From positions 62,001 through 126,000 of the forward strand of contig JAOTOM010004033.1 in NCBI GenBank assembly GCA_034440615.1: a stretch of 64,000 nt of DNA. The letters are read 5' to 3'. Positions 22,610 to 34,649 of this stretch are shown one piece after another. The stretch's first letter is position 1. The number at the start of each line of letters is the position of its first letter. The notes under the pieces were generated by a model. It saw only the letters and a list, made by a program, of their open reading frames with translations. It did no database searches and was not told the origin of the DNA. Source of the DNA: Ashinkailepas kermadecensis (lineage: Eukaryota; Arthropoda; Thecostraca; Neolepadidae). The position numbers were made by a program, and so were the translations under genes.

Positions 22610-25600
22610 CAGAAAATGATCTTTTGATATATTGGAAGACGTCCTGACGATCTGGAGCCACTGCGATTGTTTCATGGTGGTTTCACGCTGCCGAAAACTA
22701 TACATAATGTGGAATAACCGTCTCTTTTACTTGCTGCCGTCATGCACTTTTCGTGATCCCCATGTGGGGATACCTTCAGAATATGATCACTCGATATATT
22801 GGAAGGTGTCCTGATGATCTGGACCCACTGCGATGGTTTAATGGTGGTTTCTCGCTGCGGTAACGTATGCATAATATGATATAACCGTCTCATTTACATG
22901 CTGCCGTCATGCACTTTTCTTGATCCCCATGTGGAAATACCGCCAGAATATGATCCTTGGATCTACTGGAAGACGTTCTGATGATCTGGACCCACTGCGA
23001 TGGCTTCATGGTGGTTTCTAGCTGCGGTAACGTATGCATAATATGATATAACCGTCTCTTTTACTTGCTGCCGTCATGCACTTTTCGTGATCCCCATGTG
23101 GAAATACTGCCGGAATATGATCCTTGGATATATTGGAAGAAGTCCTGATGATTTGAACTCACTGCGATGGTTTCATGATAGTTTCTTGCTGCCCTAGCAT
23201 ATACGTAATGTGATATAACCTTCTGCTTTACTTGCTGCCGTCATGCACTTCTCGTAATCCATATGTGGGAATACCTTCAGAATATGATCACTGGATATAT
23301 TGGAAGATGTCCTGATGATCTGAACCCACTGCGATGGTTTCATGGTGGTTTCTCGCTGCCCTAACGTATACATAATGTGGTATAACCGTCTCTTTTACTT
23401 GCTGCCGTCATGCACTTTTCGTGATCCCCATGTGGAAATACCTTCAGAATATGATCACTGGATATATTGGAAGATGTCCTGATGATCTGGACCCACTGCG
23501 ATGGTTTCATGTTGTGGTTTCTCGCTGCCGTAACGTATACATAATGTGGTATAACCGTTTTTACTTGCGGTTGGTTTAATAACCGTCTCTTTTACTTGCT
23601 GCCGTCATGCACTTATCGTAATCCCCATGTGGGAATACCTTCAGAATATGATCACTGGATATATTGGAAGATGTCCTGATGATCTGGACCCACTGCGATG
23701 GTTTCATGGTGGTTTCTCGCTGCCGTAACGTATACATAATGTGGTATAACCGTCTCTTTTACTTGCTGCCGTCATGCACTTTTCGTGATCCCCATGTGGA
23801 AATACCTTCAGAATATGATCACTGGATATATTGGAAGATGTCCTGATGATCTGGACCCACTGCGATGGTTTCATGGTGGTTTCTCGCTGCCGTAACGTAT
23901 ACATAATGTGGTATAACCGTCTCTTTTACTTGCTGCCGTCATGCACTTTTCGTGATCCCCATGTGGAAATACCTTCAGAATATGATCACTGGATATATTT
24001 GAAGATGTCCTGATGATCTGGACCCACTGCGATGGTTTCATGGTGGTTTATCGCTGCCGTAACGTATACATAATGTGGTATAACCGTCTCTTTTACTTGC
24101 TGCCGTCATGCACTTTTCGTGATCCCCATGTCGAAATACCTTCATAATATGATCACTGGATATATTGGAAGATGTCCTGATGATCTGGACCCACTGCGAT
24201 GGTTTCATGGTGGTTTCATGCTGCCCTAGCATATACGTAATGTGATATAACCTTCTGCTTTACTTGCTGCCGTCATGCACTTCTCGTAATCCATATGTGG
24301 GAGTACCTTCAGAATATGATCACTGGATATATTGGAAGATGTCCTGATGATCTGGACTCACTGCGATGGTTTCATGGTGGTTTCTCGCTGCCCTAACGTA
24401 TACATAATGTGGTATAACCGTCTCTTTTACTTGCTGCCGTCATGCACTTTTCGTGATCCCCATGTGGAAATACCTTCAGAATATGATCACTGGATATATT
24501 GGAAGATGTCCTGATGATCTGGACCCACTGCGATGGTTTCATGGTGGTTTCTCGCTGCCGTAACGTATACGTAATGTGGTATAACCGTCTCTTTTTTTAT
24601 TTTTACTGGATGTATTGGATATATTGGAAGAAGTCCTGATGATTTGAACTCACTGCGATGGTTTCATGATGGTTTCTTGCTGCCCTAGCATATACGTAAT
24701 GTGATATAACCTTCTGCTTTACTTGCTGCCGTCATGCACTTCTCGTAATCCATATGTGGGAATACCTTCAGAATATGATCACTGGATATATTGGAAGATG
24801 TCCTGATGATCTGGACCCACTGCGATGGTTTCATGGTGGTTTCTCGCTGCCGTAACGTATACATAGTGTGGTATAACCGTCTCTTTTACTTGCTGCCGTC
24901 ATGCACTTTTCGTGATCCCCATGTGGAAATACCTTCAGAATATGATCACTGGATATATTGGAAGATGTCCTGATGATCTGGACCCACTGCGATGGTTTCA
25001 TGGTGGTTTCTCGCTGCCGTAACGTATACATAATGTGGTATAACCGTCTCTTTTACTTGCTGCCGTCATGCACTTTTCGTGATCCCCATGTGGAAATAAC
25101 TTCAGAATATGATCACTGGATATATTGGAAGATGTCCTGATGATCTGGACCCACTGAGATGGTTTCATGGTGGTTTCTCGCTGCCGTAACGTATACATAG
25201 TGTGGTATAACCGTCTCTATTACTTGCTGCCGTCATGCACTTATCCGAATTCCCATGTGGGAATAACTTCAGAATAGGATCACTGAATATATTGGAAGAT
25301 GTCCTGATGATCTGTACCCAGTGAGATGGTTTCATGGTGGTTTCTAACTGCCGAAACGCATACATAATGTGGAATAACCGTCTCTTTTACTTGCTGGCGT
25401 CATGCACTTTTCGTGATTCCCATGTGGAAATACCGCCAGAATATGCTCCCTGGATCTATTGGATGAGGTCCTGATGATTTCAACCCACTGCGATGGCTTC
25501 ATGGTGGTTTCTCGCTGCGGTAACGTATACATAATGTGGTATGACCTTTTGTTTTACCTTCATCCCCATGTGGAAATACCGCCAGAATATGTTCCCTGGA
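22610..25600. repeat. 167-bp satellite array, about 18 units
   Basis: Head-to-tail units of 167 bp carry GATCTGGACCCACTGCGATG, TTTCATGGTGGTTTCTCGCT, CGTCATGCACTTTTCGTGAT and ATATATTGGAAGATGTCCTG. Units at 23664, 23831 and neighbours are spaced exactly 167 bp. One interval is about 198 bp because of an insertion near 23560, and one is about 125 bp (truncated unit near 24590). A diverged variant with GCCCTAGCATATACGTAATG appears at 23191, 24223 and 24682. The repeated 60-66-codon open frames on both strands are by-products of the repeat. Confidence 0.95.
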
Positions 25601-25720
25601 TCATGGCATGGCAGGTTTCATGGCAGTTTCATGGCATGGTATTATTTCATGACATGGCATGGCATGGTTTCATGGCATGGCTTCATAGCATGGCTCCAAT
25701 GGAGATGGGCGAAAAAGCAA
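25601..25720. repeat. CATGG-rich low-complexity stretch
   Basis: Irregular repeats of CATGGCATGG and TTTCATGGCA at the downstream edge of the 167-bp satellite. They look like an expansion of the TTTCATGGTGG word of that satellite. Confidence 0.75.
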
Positions 25721-26039
25721 TGGAGATGGGCGATATAGCAGTATATTGTGACTGTTTGTGACGTCATCAAAACGTTGCATCCATATCCAGTGGTATATTT
25801 GAACAGTGCGACATTTCCTGCCCATATGCGGCACATTCGGTTTCATATCTAGTGTAAATAACGCTACGGCAGAAAGTAAAAGAATGCCGAATACATATTG
25901 AATTAAATATTGACACAAAAGTAGGATCTTCTCACATGACGTCACATGCCGCCAGTTGTAACTGGACAGCGGAGACGTTTTTAGCGCAACACCGAGAAAC
26001 ATGTCTTGGTATGGCATGCTATAGGGTGGGTCTACTCTG

Positions 26040-26870
26040 TTGCCCAGGGTTGTTGCCGTGCCCATGTTCCGAAACTACTGAACCGAATTTCATTAAACCT
26101 TCACCAATCGATACAAAGGGGTCGATTTCCGTGGGACTTTTGAATATGGTGACTCTCACCGATACTTAAAGCTGTTAAATTACCCCTTAAACTTGGAGCG
26201 GCCATTTTGAATCCATTTTGAAAATGCTGCGGTGCCCATGCTCCCAAACGACTCGACTGAATTTCATGAAACCATCACCAATCGATGCAGCATAGTCGAT
26301 TTACTTGGGACTTTAAAATATGGTGACCTTGACCTTGGCCTAAGGTCGCAAAATAAGTACATCTTTATTGGCAATAATTGCGGTGCCCATGCTCCTAAAT
26401 TACGGAACCGAATTTCATGAAACCTTCACTAATCGACGTGACATGGTCGATATACTTGGGACTTTTGAATATGGTGACCTTGGCTTTAGGTCAAGGTCAC
26501 TAAAAAAGCACAAAACATTTTTAAAGACTTTTTACCACGCCCATACTCCGAAACTACTAAATGTAATTTCATGAAACCTTCGCCAATCGACGTGGCGTGA
26601 TCGATATACGTAGGGCTTTTAATATGGTGACCTTGACATTAGGTCAAGGTCACCAAAATACACAAAATCCTTTTTGAGGAAATTTGCCACGCATATACTC
26701 CGAAAGTACTAAACCGAATTTGATGAAACATTCACTAATCGACGTGGAATGGCCGATATACTCCTGGCGTTTGAATATGGTGGCCTTGGCCTAAGGTAAA
26801 GGTCATCAAAAGTGCATAAAACTCCTTTTTAGGGTTGTTGCACCGCCCATGCTCCGTAAGTACTCGACGG
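26040..26870. repeat. About 152-bp tandem repeat with inverted AGGTCA-type motifs
   Basis: Five diverged units contain GCCCATGCTCC, GAATTTCATGAAACC, AATCGACGTG and ATATGGTGACCTTG. The last four are spaced 152-153 bp, and the first interval is about 175 bp. Each unit ends in an inverted pair of TGACCTT and AAGGTCA words. In the unit at 26627-26653 the arms GTGACCTTGAC and GTCAAGGTCAC are perfectly complementary over 11 bp. Confidence 0.9.
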
Positions 26871-26904
26871 TAACAAAGCATGTCATTGTTTTCACAGGAC
26901 CTCA

Positions 26905-27345
26905 TTGGCAACAAGTGGCTCCTGTCTTATGCAGCTGATCATTTGCAGGCTCAGGTTGGGCCATGTACTGTCTCCGATCATCGGAGGGTTTCGTCGTGTA
27001 CTGATCTCAAGTTCTGCTCCTTCACCAGTGATCGGTGCTCATAGGCCCCGAACGAACAGGGTATGCTCTCCAATCGTTTCTTCCCCAGTGATTGGCAAGC
27101 ACAATGAGAGACCTAGCACGTCAGTGGCCCCAGTTTCCGCCGCCACCACTGCTGTCGCCCATGTGCCATTTTCAGGACGGTCTGCGGGCGACACTGGTCA
27201 CCTGATCAACTTAGATGGAGGCAGCCTAATGCTGGATCATCCGACCATGCCTCCTCGCGTCAAAAAGAACCGCGGCCGGCCGAAAGGCAGCGTAACTACA
27301 GTCGTAACTACATCGGGGGATACAACTACAACTACAACTACGTAA
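26905..27345 (+). other. Open frame with an AT-hook-like motif, doubtful gene
   Basis: A 146-codon open frame ends in a Thr run made by an ACAACT repeat just before the LINE begins. It contains KKNRGRPKGS near its end, which fits the AT-hook DNA-binding consensus (RGRP core). The rest shows a repeated SPVIG word and no known domain. It could be an exon, since a pyrimidine-rich stretch with TTTTCACAG precedes it, or a chance open frame or a diverged part of the LINE. A transcript would decide. Confidence 0.25.
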
Positions 27346-30163
27346 CTACATCGGGGGATCAGACCCACAGCTGGAGTCGCTGTGGATGTCAGTGGGCGGG
27401 AGAGGACGACAGACGGTGACCGTGGGAGTGACCTACCGACCCACCAGATCAGCCACTATTCGCGTCACTGACCTGATCGAGCGCCAGCTCCGGGAAGCAG
27501 TCTCACGAGGACATCCAGTGCTGGGTCTTGGAGACTACAACTTGAACTTACTGGAAGGAGCAGAGAGTGCTGCATCACGTCGTTTTCTGTCCTCACTAAA
27601 CGACTTGAACCTGGGGCAGCTCGTGCGAGAGCCAACCCACCTCCTCCCCAGACCGTCTCTGCTGGACGTAGCCATCACAAACCTGCCCGAGGGAAAGGCG
27701 ACAGTCACTGTCATACCGGAGCCGGTGGCAGATCACCTGCCGGTCTTGCTCAGGGGCGAGGTCAGGAGGCAGCGGAACAGGCCACTGCCACCCATTACCA
27801 GAAGGCCGTGGGCGAAGATGAATTGGGACACACTCTGCCTGCACTTCATCACCACCGATTGGCAGCCTATGTACGACCGCGCCGACATCGACGGCAAGCT
27901 TGAAGTCTTCATGCGCATCTGGAACGCAGCCGTGGACCTGCACTGCCCGCTGGTGACAAGCAGGATCCGGCACCCTGACTGTCCGTGGCTGCGTAACGAC
28001 CCCGGCATCGATGCTGCAAAAGAGGACTGTCGCGAGGCGTGCGAGGTGTGGAGGAGGAGCGAAGATGACGACACCGCACGCCAGGAGTACCGGATATGTA
28101 GGAACGGGCTCATGAGCGAGCAGGTCAGGGCCAGGCGCGAGTTCTTGTGTGCGGACCTGCTGACCGATCGGCGCTCATTCTGGAGCCGAATGAAGCATTT
28201 CGGTCTCCGTCCCGCGGCAGGCCTCCCAGGCAGAGACGACGACACCACGGCGAGGGCAGACGACTTCAACGCCCACTTCGCGGCGCTGGGAGCCCGTATT
28301 GCCGAGGAGGCGGGACGAACCGGCGACCTAGAGCAGTGCCCACCCAGACCACCCGGAGTGTGCGCCTCTGCTCTTGTGTTGTGTCCCGCCACGCTCCCCG
28401 AGTTATCGAAGGCCATAAGCCGTATGAGCTCGTCTCGAGCGGTGGGAGTTGATGGCGTACCATTGTTTGCGATCAAGCGATGTTTTGCAGTGATCGGCCC
28501 GCACCTGCTCCACCTCGTCAACACATCCATCACCTCACAAACCTTCCCGAGTGCTTGGAAAGTCGCCCGCGTCACTCCCATTCACAAATCTGGCACGCGA
28601 GATGATGTGAACAACTTTCGGCCTATCTCGAATCTCTCTGTTCTCTCCAAAATCACGGAAAAAGTCGTTTGCTCCAAACTTGTGGCTTATCTGTTGTCGA
28701 ACAATATTCTGTCCCCGTTTCAGTACGCCTACGGTCATTCGACGGAGGACGCCCTGCTCGACGCTGTCGAATGGATCTCTAGGGCCATCGACATCGGTCA
28801 CGTCGCGTCGTTAACGACGATTGACTTAAGTAAGGCCTTCGACAGCGTTGACCATGGCGTTCTCCTGAGTAAGCTGGGGTGGTACGGCATCCCGTCCCCG
28901 TGGTTCAAAAGCTACCTCTCTGATCGGAAGCAGATGGTCTCGGGCGGCTCCTCCACACTCCTCCTGACCCACGGTGTCCCTCAGGGGTCTATCGTTGGGC
29001 CGATCCTGTTCCTCCTCTTCATCAATGATCTGTCCTCCTTCCTTCCTCACGGTCGCCTTGTGGCCTACGCTGACGACACCGACCTCCTAGACCACTCTGC
29101 TCCTGACGTCGTCAGCCTCTCCCACCTTCGGTTGCGGGTCGAGGAATCTCTCCATGCACTCCAAAAGTGGTTCCAGTCCAATAGTCTAAAAATGAACCCG
29201 GACAAGACCTGCTTCACCATTCTTGGCACCAGATCTTCTCTCAAAAAAGCTTTAGGTTTTCACATAATGATCTCGGAAAAACATATCCACCCGGCCCCAA
29301 CAGTGAAAGTGCTCGGAGTATTCCTCGACCAGCAGCTGACGTGGGAGAAGCACATATCTTCCATCATCCGGAAGTGCACCGCCATCATCGTGTCCCTCTT
29401 CAAATTCCGGCAGCACTTCACCCCTGAAGTCCTGAAGCTCCTCGTCCAAGTCCATGTGTTCCCCCATATCCTTTACTGCCTTTCCGTATGGGGTGGGGCA
29501 GATGCGTGCCGCATGAAGCGAGTGCAGAAGTGCATAAACTTCGCGGCTAGGCTAGTCACTGGAAGACGGAAGCGCGACCACATCTTGTCCTCTGCGCGAG
29601 TTGGGCTGGGATAGGATTGAGGAGATGGTGCGACACCGTGACCTGTGCAACGCACACAAAGCCATACACGGCGCGAACTGCCCATCTGCCATCAGGGAAA
29701 TGTTTGTTGAACGCTCGGCTGTGTCGGAGAGAAGCACTCGTGCTACCGATGCTGGGGCACTTCACCTGCAACGATGTAGGTTAGCAGCCACCCAGCGGGG
29801 CTTCTCCTACCGCTCCACTCTCCAGTGGAATGCGCTTCCCGGTCAAGCACGCGACACAATTAGCCGTGCTACCTTCGTGCGTGCTATCAGCCTCAACCAT
29901 ACAACTAGGTAGCTAGGTGACCTGCGTGAAGAACCATACCAGAGTCGCAATGCTTGTCTGTATTGGATGTCATGAGCAACTGAATGAATTTCTAGCCGGT
30001 ACTTTTACGAAGCTGCACCGTCCGTAAATTGTAATGTGATTTTATCCTTTATCTTTTACAATTTTATCTAACATGATGGCAGGAATGTGATCAATTGACT
30101 AGGTATTTCGTAAGTTCCACAATGGGGCAGTGCCTTAATAAATGACTTTGACTTTGACTTTGA
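27340..30163 (+). mobile_element. L2/CR1-group LINE, 5' truncated, with intact 3' tail
   Basis: The element starts inside the endonuclease domain at about 27340, next to a CGTAACTACATCGGGGGAT duplication, and runs through ORF2 to a 3' untranslated region of about 250 bp. That region ends in the tail repeat (TTTGAC)n at 30146-30163. Such short 3' tail repeats are typical of L2/CR1-type elements. Confidence 0.85.
27386..29912 (+). pseudogene. LINE ORF2: endonuclease C-terminus plus reverse transcriptase, one frameshift
   Basis: The frame is open for 742 codons to 29614. It begins with the second half of the endonuclease (VTVGVTYRPTRS, GLGDYNLNLL, SLLDVAITNLPE, VADHLPVLL). A linker with WRRSEDDDTARQEYR follows, then the reverse transcriptase: FRPISNLSVLSKITEKVV, TTIDLSKAFDSVDHGVLL, HGVPQGSIVGPILFLLFIND, the catalytic AYADDTDLL, NSLKMNPDKT and LGVFLDQQLTW. 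Near 29590-29600 the frame shifts by one base and the C-terminal segment continues as LGWDRIEEMVRHRDLCNAHK to TAG at 29910-29912, ending in WNALPGQARD. The coding frame actually extends upstream of 27386 (SDPQLESLWMSV from about 27355). A single indel is the only clear lesion besides the 5' truncation, so the copy is fairly young. Confidence 0.92.
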
Positions 30164-31290
30164 GTCGTGGGAGCAAGGAGGCAGTAAACTGGTAAGTTGG
30201 CTTATAGCATGTGTCATAAATGTATTATGAAGCATTACTTCGTAACAGTGAGTACAAGAGGTTTCACTATGAGGTTGTTAAGCTGTTCCGTGAAGTAGCT
30301 AGTGGTAGGGTGGCACTCACATCAGTTACTTTTCTATGAATGCACATGTTCAACAAATCATGCCTTAGATACTCTGAGGAAACCTGGAGATGTGCAGTTA
30401 TGCCTCCCAAAATCCACATCTAGACGAGGCCCTGGGTTGAATATGGATGTGTGGCGACGAATATTGACAATTTCGTGACTATGTGTGTACAAATTCGGCG
30501 TCGTATGTGTAAAACTGCGTGTCAATGTGTTTGGTTAGAAATCGTCAAGAAGTTCCATGCCAATTACCCAACGTGTTCAAAAACTGTACGAAAAAAATCG
30601 CAAGTAATGGATGTGTGACCTCTGCTGACCTCTGCTGGGGTATGATGGCTGATATGTCTGATTGCATAATATTGGTATAAGAGTATATGATTGCGGTTTA
30701 TTGGGGATTCATGAATATGCAACGAGATAGATTGATGTATTCCTTACTGGTTTGGTAATGCCTATTTTTGCATATTTTGCAGGTCCACCGGCCACCCAAG
30801 ATGATCCAAACGTCTTCGGGGAACTTCGCTGGACGAGGTTCCATCACCATACGAAGAATCCAGAAGACCGGGAGTTTCACTGTTGCTGCCCAACACCGCG
30901 TTTTGTCCGATTACACCTGTGCCATTGGGGAGTGCAATAGCATAGACCGGGTGCATCAACGGCCGCAGGCTCCGCCACCGCCGGTGCTCTCGGCTGTGCA
31001 GTGTCTATTTCGAGTTTATGACGGCTGCACGGTTGTGACATGTGCATGCCAAACGTACTAGTCCAGACATACGTTGTGCCATGTGTATACATGGTATTCA
31101 TTCATGGCAAAAATGGTCCGACAATCTAGTCACGAAACGCGCTGTCTAGTCCATAAAGATCTGTTAATTCATAAAGCAGGAGTGCAGTTTCTAACAGATC
31201 AGTTGTTATCTCAGTATCAGCATAGTAAATCTCCATTCACACATCCTCTTTTTGCCTGGTGCGATATTTGCAATTGTTAAAAACCAATGC
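30164..31290. other. Unassigned intergenic sequence
   Basis: No supported gene. A pair of overlapping open frames at 30750-31060 has no recognisable motif on either strand. Confidence 0.4.
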
Positions 31291-31371
31291 CTGTCGAGAC
31301 AAGGGCGCTAAATAAACAGTAGCAGTTGATGCGCCCGTAAGCCCAATCAATCAATAAATCTGTCGATACAA
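31291..31371 (+). mobile_element. 57-bp retro-insertion with 12-bp target duplication
   Basis: CTGTCGAGACAA (31291-31302) and CTGTCGATACAA (31360-31371) flank 57 bp that end GTTGATGCGCCCGTAAGCCC followed by (AATC)n. The two flanks differ by one base. Confidence 0.8.
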
Positions 31372-31408
31372 ATTGAAGAAGAAACTGCAGCCCCGCTTTC
31401 AATGACGG

Positions 31409-31735
31409 ATATGTATGGCATAGTTCAACATGAGTGGCTTTGGGTGCTGTATGACCCTGCAGTCTGCTGCCGTGTGCGCCCAGATAGCTGTCTTCCATTA
31501 TTTGTGCTTTTTGGAACTACCATGTTTGCTGTTTACCTACCTTGTGGTATGTTTTCAAATGGCATGTATATGTATGACATAGTTAAACATGAGTGGCATT
31601 GGGTGCTGTATGACCCTGCAGTCTGCTGCCGTGTGCGCCCAGATGGTTGTCATACATTCTTCTTGTTTTGGGAATTACTATCATGTTTGCCATGTACTTG
31701 CATTGTGGTATGTTTGCCAGTGTTTGATAATGGTA
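31409..31735. repeat. About 163-bp direct duplication
   Basis: Two copies carry TGGGTGCTGTATGACCCTGC, AGTCTGCTGCCGTGTGCGCC and CTTGTGGTATG or its variant. They start at about 31409 and 31572 and have diverged, with small indels in the 3' halves. Confidence 0.88.
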
Positions 31736-34296
31736 TGCTTAGCCATACTAAATAAAACAAATAAAAATGTCTGCATGCAGTTTCACCTGATTAATATGGC
31801 GACTATTTCATGTAGTGAATCATTGAATACTTGGTTTAGTGGCTTTCCCATGAGCTTGCAAATACGGACATCGAAGTTTCACTCGCCTTCTAATGGAGTC
31901 TCCCATTAGTGTGCCCCTTGAGTTCACATGTAGTCACATATTTGAATAGTAAGTAGAAGGGATTGAAATTGTTCCATCAGCCCAACTGGGTTATTGATGG
32001 ACAACGATGAGACACCAGGGGGCTGATTGTAGTCCCTGCGCCTTAGCTGCACGCCCTGTAGGACATATGACCCCAAGACCAGATCGAGGTTCAACGTGTG
32101 GCGTCGCTGGCGGCCCAGGAGACTCCCACAGCTATTATGATGGGGAATATATCTGGAAGCCCTGTTGCATTAGCAGGAGGCCCCGGAACACCATAATATA
32201 CCGTAATAGCGGAGTTTCAGCAAGTAGATCGGGAGGGGACGAGAAAGTAGCAGAAGGCCTAAACTAGGAACTACGGAGTCTGCAGTCTGGGAAAATGTCA
32301 AAACTGACTAAGAGCCTCAGCGGCATGGCAAGAGGCCCCATAGGCATGTCACTGGGAGGGTGGCAGGTATTTGACTAGTGGGATGCTCCGTCTGCCATTG
32401 CAACAACAGCAGAGCTCTTGCAACCCACTGGGAGGCTCCAAATCCTACGGAATTCGTGACAGGCCCTGAGGGTCTCCAATGTCCCACAGGTCTGATTGCG
32501 GTCAAGAAAATACTCCAGCATCTAGGCCGGGTAGTCCTAGATGTTACACGGTAGGTTCTAATTTGCAGGACTCGACGGTTTCAATTGTTCCGTGACGGTG
32601 CCGGTTCAGAACAATGGGAGGTTCCAATAAAGAGGACCCGATAGCGCGACAGGAACCTCCACCAGTCCACCAAGAGACATTAGTCGGTTTTACAGCGAAA
32701 ATTTGCTCCCAGGTCACGTGGTCTCAGGAACAAGATAGAGGGAGAAAACCCGGCATAGTGATCTGCATAAATTAAAAGCGACCACCAAATCTAATTCTCA
32801 CATCCATTTAATAACGAAATAGGTTATAGAATTGACGCTGCTGAAATAAGTAGAATTAAACTTACGAATATCAGCAAATTGCAATACACTTTCTAATTTA
32901 CGTCGAGACTGAACTCAGCTCTACGGGATCTGGCAGCCGACGGATGACTGCCAGATGACAAATTGGCGCTGTGGTTAAATTAGCGAAGGATGCGGTTATA
33001 AGCCAACTTCCTGAGCAACGGTAGAGAAAATTATAACAAAAGTACGCTTAATCGATGTCAACCAAGTTTATAAATCCATACCTGATACTGCCGACATGCT
33101 CACGCCGCACAACTGATAAATATTCACAACACACCCCACGAGTAAGACGCTCGCGCACCGACTGATTTGTTGCCTGCCGCGTACTGGTATATAGGTTTCG
33201 GAATATAAAATGGTTTAAGGAAAATTATACTAAACAAATCGGTCTAAAATCGTTTTATTCTCCCCACCAAGAAACAAGCTTTGTCAATGAAAAAGCTGAG
33301 AAAATTGAGTGAAATCAATTTTTTTTAAATAATAAATGTTCTTCGATGTACTTTTTTAGTTCATATCTGGAATGTTTAGTTGAAGCAAGGAATGACTTGG
33401 AAGGATGAAAAGCGACTAGACGGAAGAGCAAATTGCCGCTGTAAAACCGACTATTGGCAATTTTATGGAAATTGGTTCGCTTTAGACCAGTGGGGACGCT
33501 GCATGCTGGAATGTAGTCCCGGTACTTCATGGAAAGGGCAGTGTGGCTAATAGGAAGCCCTGCGCAGTTTCTCAGCCTAAGACGCATCTCACAGGAAAAG
33601 GCGCCCATTTGACACAAAACGGTGTCCCATCAGTATGCTCCAGTGCACCCTCCGTCCTCAACGAATATCCAGCCGAAGACACCCCTTTGAAGGAATGTGC
33701 CCCTCCCCCGAAGGATAATTTATCGATCCGACCTTAAATGTGACACCGCTAGTTCTATATACTAGGTCGGATGGGTGTCCTTCACCACACCCCTAGCGCG
33801 ACGTATTCATCTTGACATCGCCATCGCCGGTCGCTAGTTCAGTCGCGCTCCGTGTCCTTGTACTGCCAATCCTGTCTCCCTGACACTGTTGGTAATGTCC
33901 ATCTTTGTGCTCAAACACCATTGTGCCCGTCCTGCGAATTTGTATGACATGCCCGGTACCATTCTCCTGACACCACCGGTTCCACCGTGCGTCTACATGA
34001 CACCGCCGCCCCATACTACATAAGTAGTAGTCTCGTCCTAAGTTCTGCCGACATCTACATGAATAATGAAGTCGATGCGCCCTAAGCCCTCCCCCCCGCC
34101 AAGTTCTGATGACATCGCCGGTTCCGGTCTGAGTCGAAATATGACGGCCGAAAGCATAGCATCCACATATGCTACACGAGCGAACCTGGCTTGGCGTCGC
34201 TCATGGGAAAGACGCATTCCAAAACCGGCACTCTTACCAAAACGATTGGGGAGGAGGTATGCATTGAGGAAATTTGGAGGACCGTGGGACCCTATT
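31736..34296. other. Unassigned sequence, no gene seen
   Basis: About 2.5 kb without a supported gene. Between 33780 and 34140 words such as GACATCGCCGGT and GACACCACCGGT recur irregularly, which may be a decayed minisatellite. At 34067-34088 GTCGATGCGCCCTAAGCCCT matches the 3' tail family of the small retro-insertions, but no target duplication could be seen. Confidence 0.4.
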
Positions 34297-34526
34297 CATT
34301 GGTGGATCCAACGAGGCCATGCCCCCTTCCCCCTGCTCTATGATGCAGATTTTTGTCGAAATTTGTGCTAAAATGCCATTGTGTCGGAATCTAAAAACAT
34401 TTTATGACAACTATCGGTTCGAACAGACTCGAAGACGGTTAGCTGTGCGAATCCAATGCGTTTTTTGAAACGGGAGGAAGATTTTTGAACTTTCTAACCA
34501 CAGTCCGGCTTTTGGATCCGTCCCTG
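34297..34526. mobile_element. hAT-like MITE, diverged
   Basis: A 230-bp segment begins CATTGGTGGATCCAACGAGG and ends GGATCCGTCCCTG, giving imperfect terminal inverted repeats centred on GGATCC. The start resembles the MITE at 52221-52460. The 8-bp flanks (ACCCTATT, AATCCATT) match at only 5 of 8 positions. Confidence 0.45.
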
Positions 34527-34649
34527 AATCCATTTCATATGATCCCATGCTAAACATTCGAATTATTGAGGGGAACGCTGGCTTTCATGGTGCCCAAACC
34601 ATTCCGTCAAAAAGCATGCAAAGTTGCACGCCTACCCGTGCACATCACA

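Noticed and set aside
22632..25532. Repeated 60-66-codon open frames on both strands
   Set aside because: They are the same frame of the 167-bp satellite copied over and over. There is no start context, and unit indels break the frames.
27596..28581. Minus-strand open frames up to 282 codons
   Set aside because: Shadows of the LINE ORF2, whose reverse transcriptase motifs are on the plus strand.
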